Counted from the stretch's first letter, positions 37,759-47,444 are shown. The stretch is DNA of 64,000 bases from Nitratireductor indicus C115 (GCF_000300515.1 NZ_AMSI01000013.1:94841-158840); one strand, 5' to 3'. Notes: generated by a model not told the origin, from the sequence alone. Numbers and translations: made by a program.

Positions 37759-39012
37759 TCAGGCCGGGCGCAGCAGGACGTGCTTCTTCTTGCCGAGTGA
37801 AAGCTTCACCACGCCTTCCGGCGTGAGGTCGGCCATGCTCACAACCTGGCGTTCGTCGCTGACCGGCTTGTCGTTGAGCCGAACCGCGCCACCCTTCACA
37901 TGACGCCGGGCTTCGCCGTTCGAGGCTGCAAGACCGGCGGTGACAAAGAGCGAGAGAACGCCAACGCCCGCCTCGAGTTCTGCCGCTGCAATTTCAATGG
38001 TCGGCAGGTTTTCGTCCAGCGACCCTTCCTCGAAGGTCTTGCGTGCGGTTTCTGCCGCCTCATCGGCCGCGATCCGGCCATGCAGCATGGCCGTCACTTC
38101 CGTTGCGAGTATCTTCTTGGCTTCGTTCAGCTCCGAACCCTGAAGGGCACCGAGCCGGGCGATCTCATCGAGCGGCATGCGCGTGTAGAGCTTCAGGAAG
38201 CGTTCCACATCCGCATCTTCGGTGTTGCGCCAGTACTGCCAGAAATCATAGGCGGAAAGCATGTCCGGATTCAGCCAGACGGCGCCGTCCGCGCTCTTGC
38301 CCATCTTGGCGCCCGAAGACGTCGTCAGGAGAGGCGAGGTCAGGGCATAGAGTTGCGGCGATCCCATGCGATGCCCGAGATCGATGCCGTTGACGATATT
38401 GCCCCACTGGTCGGAGCCGCCCATCTGGAGGCGGCAGTCGTAGCGTTTGTTCAGCTCCACGAAATCATATGCCTGGAGGATCATGTAGTTGAATTCCAGG
38501 AACGACAGCGATTGCTCGCGGTCGAGGCGCAGCTTCACCGAATCGAACGAGAGCATGCGGTTGACCGAAAAGTGCCGGCCGACATCGCGCAGGAACTCGA
38601 TGTAGTTGATGCCGAGCAGCCAGTCCGCATTGTTCACCATGACCGCGTCCTTCGGTCCGTCTCCGAAGGTCAGGTAATTGGAAAACACCTTCTTGATGCC
38701 GGCGATGTTGGAGGCGATCATTTCCGGCGTCAGAAGCTTGCGCGCCTCATCCTTGAAGGAGGGGTCGCCGATCATGCCCGTGCCGCCGCCCATCAGTGCG
38801 ATGGGGCGGTGCCCGGTCTGCTGCATCCAGTGCAGCATCATGATCTGGATAAGCCCGCCGGCATGCAGGCTCGCCGCCGTCGGATCGAAACCGATATAGG
38901 CCGTCACCGTTTCCTTGGCGAAAAGATCGTCGAGACCCGTTTCATCGGAAATCTGGTGAATGAACCCGCGTTCGCTCAGCGTGCGCAGGAAATCGGACTT
39001 GAAGGCGGTCAT
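37759..39012 (-). CDS. tyrS: tyrosyl-tRNA synthetase
   Basis: 417 residues, bacterial TyrRS. It charges tRNA-Tyr. Class I signatures: [19 protein letters not shown] (HIGH-like) near 35-53, and [13 protein letters not shown] (KMSKS-like) near 230. An S4 RNA-binding domain ends the protein ([18 protein letters not shown]). The [11 protein letters not shown] tyrosine site is also visible. It is followed by a terminator. Confidence 0.98.
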   Translation of the reverse strand: MTAFKSDFLRTLSERGFIHQISDETGLDDLFAKETVTAYIGFDPTAASLHAGGLIQIMMLHWMQQTGHRPIALMGGGTGMIGDPSFKDEARKLLTPEMIASNIAGIKKVFSNYLTFGDGPKDAVMVNNADWLLGINYIEFLRDVGRHFSVNRMLSFDSVKLRLDREQSLSFLEFNYMILQAYDFVELNKRYDCRLQMGGSDQWGNIVNGIDLGHRMGSPQLYALTSPLLTTSSGAKMGKSADGAVWLNPDMLSAYDFWQYWRNTEDADVERFLKLYTRMPLDEIARLGALQGSELNEAKKILATEVTAMLHGRIAADEAAETARKTFEEGSLDENLPTIEIAAAELEAGVGVLSLFVTAGLAASNGEARRHVKGGAVRLNDKPVSDERQVVSMADLTPEGVVKLSLGKKKHVLLRPA

Positions 39013-39057
39013 GGTCTTTCAGGCTCTTCGGGTGCATGCCGGCGCGAAAGGCGCGGC

Positions 39058-39732
39058 TTATTTCAGGCGTTTGGGACGGGCTTCGGAAAGTTCGCCGCGC
39101 AGGCGCGCGTCGAGATAGTCCGAACATTCCTCAATCAGGAGGTCCACGGTGTCCGAATAGAAATGATTGACGCCGGGAAGCGTCTTCTGCGTGATGGTGA
39201 TGCCCTTCTGGGACTGCAATTTATCCACCAGGCCCTGAACGTCGCTCGGCGGGGCAACCTTGTCGGAATCGCCATGGATGATCAGGCCCGACGAGGGGCA
39301 GGGGGCAAGGAACGAGAAATCATAGAGATTGGGCTGCGGCGAGATGGACATGAAGCCCTCGATCTCCGGGCGGCGCATCAACAGCTGCATGCCGATCCAG
39401 GCGCCGAAGGAATAGCCGGCCACCCAGCAGCTCTTCGAATCTGGATGCAGCGACTGCACCCAGTCGAGTGCGGCAGCCGCATCGGACAACTCGCCGGTGC
39501 CGTGGTCGAATGCGCCCTGGCTGCGGCCGATGCCGCGGAAATTGAAGCGCAGCGTCGTGAAGCCCCGGCTCTGGAACATGTAGAAAAGATCGTAGACGAT
39601 CTTGTTGTTCATCGTGCCGCCGAACTGGGGATGCGGGTGAAGGATGAGCGCGATGGGCGCGTTCTTTTCCTTCGACGGCTGATACCGTCCTTCCAGGCGG
39701 CCGGCGGGGCCGGCAAAAATGACCTCAGGCAT
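39058..39732 (-). CDS. alpha/beta hydrolase
   Basis: 224 residues. Visible: LILHPHPQFGGTMNNKIVYDLFYMF near 28-50, GYSFGAWIGMQLL with the nucleophile serine, and GDSDKVAPPSDVQGLVD with the late acid and a final NHFYSD histidine. A small cytosolic esterase-like hydrolase without signal peptide; substrate unknown. It lies 45 nt before tyrS on the same strand and may share its transcript. Confidence 0.85.
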   Translation of the reverse strand: MPEVIFAGPAGRLEGRYQPSKEKNAPIALILHPHPQFGGTMNNKIVYDLFYMFQSRGFTTLRFNFRGIGRSQGAFDHGTGELSDAAAALDWVQSLHPDSKSCWVAGYSFGAWIGMQLLMRRPEIEGFMSISPQPNLYDFSFLAPCPSSGLIIHGDSDKVAPPSDVQGLVDKLQSQKGITITQKTLPGVNHFYSDTVDLLIEECSDYLDARLRGELSEARPKRLK

Positions 39733-39827
39733 GGGTACTCCACATTGGGCGCCGTGGCGCTTCGGGTTAAACTGGGATCAGCGTCCCTTCACCCTTGACG
39801 CGACGCCAACGCCTCCATAGAAGCTAG

Positions 39828-39844
39828 TTTAGAATTGTTCAAAA
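39828..39844 (+). promoter_or_regulatory. Irr-type iron control element-like box upstream of suf
   Basis: TTTAGAA-TTG-TTCAAAA, an imperfect palindrome with one mismatch to the TTTAGAA-N3-TTCTAAA pattern recognised by Irr in Rhizobiales. It lies about 155 nt before sufS2, in the intergenic region where the suf promoter must be. Confidence 0.55.
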
Positions 39845-39997
39845 ATGATGGTCGCATAAGATGCCCATCATCCTCGGCAAGCCGCGTTAAATAGGACGGC
39901 TCGCTTGGAAAATTCAAGGAAATTGCACCGCATCGGTCAAAACTTGGCCTAGATTACGAAATGCAGACGGTACGGAGCGACGGTAGAGCGCAGAAGA

Positions 39998-41161
39998 ATG
40001 GCAGCTAGGCGCGCATATCTCGATCACAATGCCAGTGCGCCGCTTCTTGAGGAAGCGCGCGCTGCGATGCTTGACGCGCTGTCCGTGGCGGCCAATCCCT
40101 CTTCAGTGCATTCCGAAGGGCGTGCAGCCCGCCGCATGCTGGAGGAAGCGCGTGCCTCGGTTGCCGCGCTCGTCAATGGCAAGCCGCAGCATGTGGTCTT
40201 CACCTCCGGAGCGACAGAAGCTGCCGCCACGCTGCTTTCGCCCCACTGGACCATGGGGCGTGCACCGCTTGCCTTCTCCCGCGTTTATGTCAGCGCCGCT
40301 GATCACCCTTGTGTTCTCAAGGGCGGGCGGTTTTCGCCCGAAGCCGTCGTCGAGATTCGTGTCGCTCCCAATGGTCTCGTCGACCTCGATGATCTGAAGG
40401 CGCGTCTCGATGCACATGACACGTCCGCCGGACTGGCGCTGGTGGCGATCCATGCCGTCAACAACGAGACCGGCGTCATTCAACCGGTCGAGGAAATTGG
40501 TCGCATCGCCCACGCCTCAGGGGCCGTGGTCGTGCTCGATGCCGTGCAAGCTGCAGGGCGAATTCCTGTCGATATATCAAAAGGTTATGCGGATTATCTG
40601 ATTCTTTCCTCTCACAAGATTGGCGGCCCGAAGGGTGTTGGAGCAATCGTAAGCGCGGCCGATCTGATGATGCCCGTTCCTCTGATCGTGGGTGGCGGGC
40701 AGGAGAAGGGCCACCGCGCCGGAACGGAGAATCTCGCTGCAATTGTCGGCTTCGGGGCTGCTGCGCGTTGCGCGCTGGCCGGGCTCGACCGCATTGAAAA
40801 CGTGGCCACCATGCGCGACAGGATCGAAGAACTTGTCGTTGCCCACGTGCCCGATGCGGTGTTCTTCGGCCGGGCGGCGGAACGTGTCGCCAATACGAGT
40901 TTCTTTTCCATTCCCGGCATGAAGGCAGAGACGGTGCAGATTGCATTCGACCTTGCGGGGGTGGCGCTTTCGTCGGGGTCCGCCTGCTCGTCGGGCCGGG
41001 TTGGGCCGAGCCACGTGCTGCAAGCGATGGGTTTCGGCGAGGACGCGAGCGCGTTGCGCGTTTCCATCGGCCCTTCGACGGGTGAGGAAGAAATTGGCCT
41101 TTTTGCCGACGCCCTTGCCGGAATAGCACGGCGGCGCAAGGGAAAGGCTGAAGCCGCCTGA
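39998..41161 (+). CDS. cysteine desulfurase, NifS/IscS type (first gene of the SUF operon)
   Basis: 387 residues. A PLP enzyme that removes sulfur from cysteine for Fe-S clusters. The PLP lysine is K207 in SSHKIGGPKGVG; the persulfide cysteine is C330 in SGSACSSGRVGPSHVL, in the longer loop typical of the IscS (type I) group. In agrobacterial naming this first desulfurase is SufS2. A typical SufS lies later in the same operon (45142). Confidence 0.93.
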   Translation: MAARRAYLDHNASAPLLEEARAAMLDALSVAANPSSVHSEGRAARRMLEEARASVAALVNGKPQHVVFTSGATEAAATLLSPHWTMGRAPLAFSRVYVSAADHPCVLKGGRFSPEAVVEIRVAPNGLVDLDDLKARLDAHDTSAGLALVAIHAVNNETGVIQPVEEIGRIAHASGAVVVLDAVQAAGRIPVDISKGYADYLILSSHKIGGPKGVGAIVSAADLMMPVPLIVGGGQEKGHRAGTENLAAIVGFGAAARCALAGLDRIENVATMRDRIEELVVAHVPDAVFFGRAAERVANTSFFSIPGMKAETVQIAFDLAGVALSSGSACSSGRVGPSHVLQAMGFGEDASALRVSIGPSTGEEEIGLFADALAGIARRRKGKAEAA

Positions 41162-41343
41162 GCAAAGCGGCAGGAATTGTGGGTTCGGAATAAAATGGAG
41201 AAAGACACACATATTTTATATGTGGGCGGATGAAAGCTCCGCTTTAAAGCATTACATGAGGGGCAGCCTCACGGGCTGAACCGGTGTGTGCCGAATTTGA
41301 AGACGGCCGGGCCTTGACCCCGGCATGGATGGAGAAAACGCAT

Positions 41344-42867
41344 ATGCCTGCAGTGCAGGAAACGATCGATCAGGTCCGCAGCATCGATGTGGATCAGTAC
41401 AAATATGGTTTCGAGACGCTGATCGAGAGCGATCTGGCGCCGAAGGGGCTGAACGAGGACATCATCCGTTTCATCTCGGCCAAGAAGGAAGAGCCGGAGT
41501 GGATGACACAATGGCGGTTGAAGGCGTTTGAACGCTGGAAATCGATGGAAGAGCCGACCTGGGCACGTGTGAACTACCCCAAGATCGACTTCCAGGACCT
41601 GCATTACTATGCGGCTCCCAAGAACCAGACCGGCCCGAAATCCCTCGACGAGGTGGATCCGGAACTGCTCAGGACCTACGAGAAGCTGGGCATCCCGTTA
41701 CGCGAGCAGGAAATTCTGGCGGGCGTTCGCAAACAGGGCGAGCCGAGCACGCTGGACGAAAATCCGAGCGACAATGTTTACAGCTCCGGCCGCGTCGCGG
41801 TCGACGCGGTGTTCGATTCCGTTTCGGTCGTCACGACCTTCAAGAAGGAGCTGGCCAAGGCCGGCGTGATCTTCTGCTCGATTTCCGAAGCGATCCGCGA
41901 GCATCCCGAACTGGTGCAGAAATATCTGGGATCGGTTGTGCCGGTCTCCGACAATTTCTACGCCACGCTCAATTCCGCCGTCTTCACCGACGGATCCTTC
42001 GTCTATGTGCCGAAGGGCGTCCGCTGCCCGATGGAGCTGTCCACCTATTTCCGCATCAACGAGAAGAATACGGGCCAGTTCGAGCGCACGCTGATCATCG
42101 CCGATGAGGGGGCCTATGTGTCCTATCTCGAGGGCTGTACGGCGCCGCAGCGCGACGAGAACCAGCTTCACGCCGCAGTCGTCGAGCTCATTGCGCTCGA
42201 TGATGCCGAGATCAAATATTCGACGGTGCAGAACTGGTATCCGGGCGATTCGCAAGGCAAGGGCGGCATCTATAATTTCGTCACGAAGCGCGGCGACTGC
42301 CGGGGCAGGAATTCCAAGATTTCCTGGACACAGGTGGAAACCGGTTCGGCGATCACCTGGAAATATCCGTCCTGCATTCTGCGCGGCGACAACAGCCGTG
42401 GCGAGTTCTATTCGATTGCTGTGTCCAACGGGCATCAGCAGATCGATTCGGGCACAAAGATGCTGCATCTCGGCAAGAACACGTCGAGCCGCATCATCTC
42501 CAAGGGCATTTCCGCCGGCAACTCGCAGAACACCTATCGCGGTCAGGTTTCGGCCCATCGCAAGGCTGCGAATGCCCGCAATTTCACCCAGTGCGATTCG
42601 CTTCTGATCGGCAATGACTGCGGCGCGCACACCGTGCCCTATATCGAGGCCAAGAACGCGACCGCCCAGTTCGAGCACGAGGCGACCACGTCGAAGATTT
42701 CCGAGGATCAGCTCTTCTACGTCATGCAACGCGGCATTCCCGAGGAAGAGGCCATCGCCCTAATCGTCAACGGCTTCGTCAAGGACGTCATCCAGGAACT
42801 GCCGATGGAGTTCGCCGTCGAGGCGCAGAAGCTCATCGGCATTTCGCTCGAAGGTTCGGTCGGCTGA
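41344..42867 (+). CDS. sufB: Fe-S cluster assembly protein SufB
   Basis: 507 residues from the ATG at 41344 ([22 protein letters not shown]), with GGAG upstream. Scaffold subunit of the SufBC2D complex on which clusters are built. The core beta-helix part has [35 protein letters not shown] and [22 protein letters not shown], with several conserved cysteines. The 182-nt gap after the first desulfurase contains a small AT-rich hairpin (CACATA-TTTTA-TATGTG, 41208-41224). Confidence 0.97.
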   Translation: MPAVQETIDQVRSIDVDQYKYGFETLIESDLAPKGLNEDIIRFISAKKEEPEWMTQWRLKAFERWKSMEEPTWARVNYPKIDFQDLHYYAAPKNQTGPKSLDEVDPELLRTYEKLGIPLREQEILAGVRKQGEPSTLDENPSDNVYSSGRVAVDAVFDSVSVVTTFKKELAKAGVIFCSISEAIREHPELVQKYLGSVVPVSDNFYATLNSAVFTDGSFVYVPKGVRCPMELSTYFRINEKNTGQFERTLIIADEGAYVSYLEGCTAPQRDENQLHAAVVELIALDDAEIKYSTVQNWYPGDSQGKGGIYNFVTKRGDCRGRNSKISWTQVETGSAITWKYPSCILRGDNSRGEFYSIAVSNGHQQIDSGTKMLHLGKNTSSRIISKGISAGNSQNTYRGQVSAHRKAANARNFTQCDSLLIGNDCGAHTVPYIEAKNATAQFEHEATTSKISEDQLFYVMQRGIPEEEAIALIVNGFVKDVIQELPMEFAVEAQKLIGISLEGSVG

Positions 42868-42893
42868 GGCCGCAATAAAGTTTGGAAGATATC

Positions 42894-43649
42894 ATGCTTG
42901 AGATCAAAAACCTGCACGCCCGTATCGCCGAGGACGGCACCGAGATCATCCGTGGCCTGAACCTGTCGGTGAAGGCAGGCGAAGTGGCCGCCATCATGGG
43001 GCCGAACGGTTCCGGCAAGTCCACGCTGTCCTACATTCTCGCCGGTCGCGAGGATTATGAGGTTACCGAAGGCGACATTCTGTTCAACGGCCAGTCGATC
43101 CTTGAGATGGACCCGGCCGAGCGTGCCGCCACGGGCATTTTCCTGGCCTTCCAGTATCCGATGGAGATACCGGGCGTTGCCACGATGGAATTCCTGAAGA
43201 CCGCCATCAACGCCCAGCGCAAGGCGCGCGGCGAGGAAGAGCTGAAGATTCCCGATCTCCTGAAGCGCGTCCGTTCGGCTGCTGACGAGCTGGAGATGGA
43301 CATGAACATGCTGAAACGTCCACTCAATGTGGGTTTTTCGGGCGGTGAGAAGAAGCGCGCCGAAATCCTGCAGATGAAGCTGCTGGAACCCAAGCTGTGC
43401 ATGCTCGACGAAACGGATTCGGGCCTCGACATCGATGCCCTGAAGATCGTTGCCGATGGTGTGAACGCCCTGCGCTCGCCTGATCGCGCCGTTGTGGTGA
43501 TCACCCACTATCAGCGCCTGCTCGACTATATCGTCCCGGATACGGTGCACGTCCTTTACCGCGGCCAGATCATCAAGTCCGGCAGCAAGGACCTTGCGCT
43601 CGATCTGGAGAAGAACGGTTACGCCGGCGTTATCGGCGAAGCGGCGTGA
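42894..43649 (+). CDS. sufC: Fe-S cluster assembly ATPase SufC
   Basis: 251 residues from the ATG at 42894 (GGAAG upstream). ABC-type ATPase of the SufBCD complex. Walker A GPNGSGKST at 36-44; signature GFSGGEKKRAEILQM; LDETDSGLDIDALK as Walker B and D-loop; switch histidine in VVVITHYQRLLDY. Soluble, with no transmembrane partner. Confidence 0.98.
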   Translation: MLEIKNLHARIAEDGTEIIRGLNLSVKAGEVAAIMGPNGSGKSTLSYILAGREDYEVTEGDILFNGQSILEMDPAERAATGIFLAFQYPMEIPGVATMEFLKTAINAQRKARGEEELKIPDLLKRVRSAADELEMDMNMLKRPLNVGFSGGEKKRAEILQMKLLEPKLCMLDETDSGLDIDALKIVADGVNALRSPDRAVVVITHYQRLLDYIVPDTVHVLYRGQIIKSGSKDLALDLEKNGYAGVIGEAA

Positions 43650-43659
43650 GGTATTCTCG

Positions 43660-44928
43660 ATGAACCTACACGCACAAACCACAAGGACTGCGGCGGAGGC
43701 GGCGCTGATCGACAGCTTCGCCGCCCGCATTTCCGATTTACCGGGCGATGCCGAAACCACCGTGCACCGGGATGATGCATTGGAGCTCCTGAAGGCCGGC
43801 TTGCCGACGCGCCGCGTAGAGGCCTGGCATTACACGGATTTGCGCCGCCTCTTGTCGACCGTGCCCGCCTATCGCTTTGAAAGCAGTGCTGCGCAGGTTG
43901 CCCCGCTGATCGACAGGGCCGAGCTTCTGCCCGTGCTGAACGGTGCGGCCAATACCCAGCGTGGCGGTATTTCCGGCGTTGCGGTTTCACGGCTTGCCGA
44001 TCGCCTGATCGAGGGCGACCTGACATCGAAGCTGGGCGTTGCCGATCCTTACGACACGGTGGCGGCCATCAACGCCGCTTTCGTTTCCGACGGCTATTGC
44101 CTGGAGATCGAGGATGGCGCGCAGATCGACCGGCCTGTCGAGTTTCAGAACGTGCATGCCGGCGGCCAAGTTCACAGCCGTTTTGCCGTCAAGGCGGGAG
44201 CGGGCTCGAAGGCCACCATCGTCGAACGCCAGACGGGCAGCGAAGAGGCTCTGGTTTCGAGCGTCAGCCATCTGGATGTGGCCGAAGGCGCGGAAGTGCT
44301 TTGGATCGTTCTGCAGGAGCAGCCCGATACGGTGTCGCATCTCGCCCAGTTCACCGCGACCCTCGGCAAGGATGCCAAGCTCACGCTGTTCATCATGAAT
44401 GCCGGCGGCAAGCTGGTGCGCCAGGAAGTGCGGGTCACCGCGGATGGCGAGGGGTCTTCCTTCCGCCTGCGCGGGGTCAATCTTCTGGCTGGCGAGACCC
44501 ATTGCGATGTGACCATGGTGCTCGATCACCTGGCTCCGGATACCTTCTCTACCGAGACGATCCGCAATATTGTCACGGGCAAGGCGGAGGGCGTGTTTCA
44601 GGGGCAGATCCGTGTAGCCCGCGACGCGCAGAAGACCGATGCCAAGATGGCCTGCAACACCTTGCTTCTCTCGGATGAGGGCAGCTTTTCTGCCAAGCCC
44701 GAGCTTGAGATCTTTGCCGATGACGTGGCCTGCGGCCATGGCGCAACGGTGACGGAGATCGAGGCCGATCACCTCTTCTATCTCATGGCGCGCGGCATCG
44801 ATGAGAAGACCGCGCGTGGTCTGCTCGTAAAGGCCTTCCTGGCGGAGGTCATCGAGGAGCTGGAAGACGAGGCGGTTATCGAAGCGCTGGAGAAAAAGCT
44901 CGACGCCTGGTTCGTGGAACACGGGTGA
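43660..44928 (+). CDS. sufD: Fe-S cluster assembly protein SufD
   Basis: 422 residues from the ATG at 43660, 10 nt after sufC. SufB paralogue that pairs with it and helps iron entry. Family blocks: RRVEAWHYTDLRRLL near 47-61, LGVADPYDTVAAINAAF, FFSTETIRNIVTGKAEGVFQG-like core and CGHGATVTEIEADHLFYLMARGID near the end. Downstream of it the operon is interrupted by a repeat-bearing spacer. Confidence 0.95.
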   Translation: MNLHAQTTRTAAEAALIDSFAARISDLPGDAETTVHRDDALELLKAGLPTRRVEAWHYTDLRRLLSTVPAYRFESSAAQVAPLIDRAELLPVLNGAANTQRGGISGVAVSRLADRLIEGDLTSKLGVADPYDTVAAINAAFVSDGYCLEIEDGAQIDRPVEFQNVHAGGQVHSRFAVKAGAGSKATIVERQTGSEEALVSSVSHLDVAEGAEVLWIVLQEQPDTVSHLAQFTATLGKDAKLTLFIMNAGGKLVRQEVRVTADGEGSSFRLRGVNLLAGETHCDVTMVLDHLAPDTFSTETIRNIVTGKAEGVFQGQIRVARDAQKTDAKMACNTLLLSDEGSFSAKPELEIFADDVACGHGATVTEIEADHLFYLMARGIDEKTARGLLVKAFLAEVIEELEDEAVIEALEKKLDAWFVEHG

Positions 44929-44971
44929 CGGTGAGGACGGTTTGATCGGCAGCGCCTGCCTTCTTCCTCGC

Positions 44972-45090
44972 GGTTCGACAAGTTCACCATGAGGATGAAG
45001 GCAGGGCAGTGCCGGTTGAGGTTGTATCCGGCGCGGGCGCCCGCCGCGGACCGCCAGCACTGATGGTGGACCGTGAGCTTGTCGAATGGT
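44972..45090. repeat. REP-like inverted-repeat element in the suf operon
   Basis: TTCGACAAGTTCAC (44974-44987) and GTGAGCTTGTCGAA (45073-45086) are 14-nt inverted arms with one G-U-type mismatch. Inside, CAGTGC (45007-45012) and GCACTG (45057-45062) form a nested pair. The arm resembles the CTTCGACAAGCTCA-type palindromes scattered in many alphaproteobacterial genomes. It fills most of the 213-nt gap between sufD and sufS. Confidence 0.6.
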
Positions 45091-45141
45091 TCATCCCACC
45101 GGGTTGGGATGCCAGGCACTGGAACGGGAAGGTTTGAGACA

Positions 45142-46383
45142 GTGGACCAGACGCTCGAAAGCAAGAGCTACGATGTCGAGGCGATTCGCCGCGATTTTCC
45201 CATCCTCGCACGCGAGGTCTATGGCAAGCCGCTCGTCTATCTCGACAATGGCGCCTCGGCACAGAAACCGCAGGCCGTCATCGATGCGGTGACGCATGCC
45301 TACAGTCAGGAATATGCGAACGTCCATCGCGGGCTGCATTTCCTCTCCAACGCGGCGACCGATGCTTATGAGAAGGCCCGCGAAACCGTCCGCCGTTTTC
45401 TCAATGCCGAAAGCGCCGATGAGATCATCTTCACCAAATCGGCCACCGAGGCGATCAACACCGTTTCCTACGGCTTCGCCATGCCGAATATCGGTGAGGG
45501 CGATGAGATCGTGCTGTCCATCATGGAGCACCATTCGAACATCGTCCCGTGGCATTTCCTGCGCGAACGCTACGGTGCGAAGCTCGCCTGGGTTCCGGTC
45601 GATGTGGATGGCGTATTGACCCTCGAGGCCTTCGAGAAAACCCTGAGTGAGCGCACGAAGCTGGTGGCCATCACGCACATGTCGAATGTGCTTGGCACGA
45701 TCACGCCCCTGAAGGCGATCATCCGCCTTGCCCATGAGCGCGGCATTCCTGTTCTGGTGGATGGCAGCCAGGGCGCGGTCCACCTGCCTGTGGATGTGCG
45801 CGATCTCGATTGCGATTTCTACGTCTGCACGGGCCACAAGCTTTACGGCCCCTCGGGCATTGGCGTTCTTTACGGCAAGAAAGATCGCCTGAAGGCCATG
45901 CGTCCTTTCCAGGGCGGTGGAGAAATGATCGAGGATGTGACGCTCGACAACGTCACCTACAACGATCCGCCGCACCGTTTCGAGGCGGGAACACCCCCTA
46001 TCGTGCAGGCGATCGGCCTTGGCGCGGCCCTTGAATATATCGAGGGCGTGGGCCGTGAGGCGATTGCAGCCCATGAGGTGGAACTGGTGCGCTACGCCCA
46101 TGAGCGGCTTGGTCGCATCAATTCGCTGCGCATCTTCGGCAATGCTCCGGGAAAGGGCGCCATCGTATCCTTCGAGCTGCAGGGCATTCATGCCCATGAT
46201 GTTTCGATGGTGATCGACAGGGGAGGCGTTGCGGTGCGGGCCGGCACCCATTGCGCGCAGCCGCTTCTCAAACACTTTGGCGTGACCTCCACCTGCCGCG
46301 CCTCATTTGGCATGTATAATACGATGGCCGAGGTTGATGCCTTGGCAGAAGCGCTTGAAAAAGCGCGCAAATTTTTCGGGTGA
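45142..46383 (+). CDS. sufS: cysteine desulfurase SufS
   Basis: 413 residues from a GTG at 45142 (MDQTLESKSYDVEAIRRDFPIL), which matches the family's usual length and start; an ATG at 45109 is a longer alternative. Group II desulfurase supplying sulfur to SufBCD. PLP lysine K233 in TGHKLYGPSGIG; persulfide cysteine C371 in VRAGTHCAQPLL. Second desulfurase of this operon. The sufT-like gene follows with 5 nt between. Confidence 0.95.
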   Translation: MDQTLESKSYDVEAIRRDFPILAREVYGKPLVYLDNGASAQKPQAVIDAVTHAYSQEYANVHRGLHFLSNAATDAYEKARETVRRFLNAESADEIIFTKSATEAINTVSYGFAMPNIGEGDEIVLSIMEHHSNIVPWHFLRERYGAKLAWVPVDVDGVLTLEAFEKTLSERTKLVAITHMSNVLGTITPLKAIIRLAHERGIPVLVDGSQGAVHLPVDVRDLDCDFYVCTGHKLYGPSGIGVLYGKKDRLKAMRPFQGGGEMIEDVTLDNVTYNDPPHRFEAGTPPIVQAIGLGAALEYIEGVGREAIAAHEVELVRYAHERLGRINSLRIFGNAPGKGAIVSFELQGIHAHDVSMVIDRGGVAVRAGTHCAQPLLKHFGVTSTCRASFGMYNTMAEVDALAEALEKARKFFG

Positions 46384-46388
46384 CGACT

Positions 46389-46781
46389 ATGAGCGATGCA
46401 CCGCAGAACGAAATGAGCGAAGCCGCGCCGGAAGGCGAGGGCGCTGTCACGGCCTCCAGCATTCCCCAGGAGGAACTGGCGCGGCTGACCGACGATATCG
46501 TGGGCGCATTGAAGACGGTCTACGATCCGGAAATACCCGCCGACATCTATGAACTCGGGCTGATCTACAGGATCGACATCGAGGATGATCGTTCGGTCAA
46601 GATCGATATGACGTTGACGGCGCCAGGATGTCCCGTGGCAGGCGAAATGCCGGGCTGGGTGCAGAATGCGGTGAGTTCCGTGGAAGGTGTCGGCGATGTC
46701 GAGGTTACCATGGTGTTCGATCCGCCCTGGACGCCTGACCGCATGTCGGAGGAAGCCCAGGTCGCCGTCGGCTGGTATTGA
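46389..46781 (+). CDS. sufT: SUF system protein SufT (DUF59/MIP18 family)
   Basis: 130 residues from the ATG at 46389. The MIP18/DUF59 domain follows a short acidic, low-complexity start: VYDPEIPADIYELGLIYRIDIEDD, MTLTAPGCPVAGEMPGWVQNAV with the conserved cysteine, and VEVTMVFDPPWTPDRMSEEAQ. It helps mature Fe-S proteins in the SUF pathway. Called SufX in some rhizobial operons. Confidence 0.92.
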   Translation: MSDAPQNEMSEAAPEGEGAVTASSIPQEELARLTDDIVGALKTVYDPEIPADIYELGLIYRIDIEDDRSVKIDMTLTAPGCPVAGEMPGWVQNAVSSVEGVGDVEVTMVFDPPWTPDRMSEEAQVAVGWY

Positions 46782-46866
46782 CCCAGCCCTTGCAAGCGGG
46801 CCGAATCTTGACCATCTTCTAGGAAACCATCCGCGAGCCTTTCACTCGCTGTGAATGGAGAGACCC

Positions 46867-47247
46867 ATGAGCCGATTTCAAGTTATGACGATCACCGATG
46901 CCGCCGCCGAACGGGTGCGCGCTATCATGGCCTCTCGCGACGGTGCGCAGGGTGTGCGCGTCGGCGTGAAGAAGGGCGGTTGCGCCGGTATGGAATATAC
47001 GGTCGACCTCGTCACCGATCCGAACCCGAAGGATGACCACGTCGAACGTGAGGGTGCGCATGTCTATGTTGCGCCGGAGGCTGCCCTTTTTCTTCTGGGA
47101 ACAGAACTTGATTTCGAAGTGACGAAATTGCGTACCGGATTCACCTTCAAGAATCCGAACCAGACTTCTGCCTGCGGCTGCGGCGAATCGGTCGAGCTGC
47201 AGCCCGCCGAACTCAAGGAACTGGCCGAAGCGCGCGGCGTGCTCTGA
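46867..47247 (+). CDS. sufA: A-type iron-sulfur carrier SufA/IscA
   Basis: 126 residues from the ATG at 46867, with GGAGAGA upstream. It carries clusters from the scaffold to apoproteins. The three ligand cysteines are present: C39 in GGCAGMEY, and C103 and C105 in ACGCGES. Last gene of the operon; a terminator lies about 125 nt downstream. Confidence 0.95.
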   Translation: MSRFQVMTITDAAAERVRAIMASRDGAQGVRVGVKKGGCAGMEYTVDLVTDPNPKDDHVEREGAHVYVAPEAALFLLGTELDFEVTKLRTGFTFKNPNQTSACGCGESVELQPAELKELAEARGVL

Positions 47248-47370
47248 GGGCGTCTGGCCAGACTTTCTGTTGCCAAGTGAGTGACCGAAAATGGCCGGAT
47301 AGGTCGTTCCAGCCGCCAAAGAGGGCGCGAGAGCTCCTCAGTCGAGCGATTCTTGATGGTTCTAGTGCCC

Positions 47371-47397
47371 CCGGCAGATCCGATCTGCCGGTTTTTT
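47371..47397 (+). terminator. suf operon terminator
   Basis: CCGGCAGATC (47371-47380) pairs with GATCTGCCGG (47382-47391), followed by TTTTTT. Confidence 0.88.
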
Positions 47398-47429
47398 GCA
47401 CATGGTCGACGTCGGCAAATAATAATACT

Positions 47430-47444
47430 TGACTATAATAATCA
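47430..47444 (+). promoter_or_regulatory. RirA-type iron-responsive operator-like box
   Basis: TGA-CTATAATAA-TCA fits the TGA-N9-TCA iron-responsive operator bound by RirA in rhizobia. A perfect TATAAT (47434-47439) lies inside it, so binding would cover the -10. It precedes the receptor start by about 120 nt. Confidence 0.5.

Noticed and set aside
37900-39798. Long open frame antisense to tyrS and the hydrolase
   Set aside because: Spans two real genes and the gap between them with no ribosome site or motif of its own.
39901-39925. Second palindromic iron box in the sufS2 leader (CTTGGAAAATTCAAGG)
   Set aside because: Only about five of eight positions pair, and it does not fit the Irr or RirA patterns.
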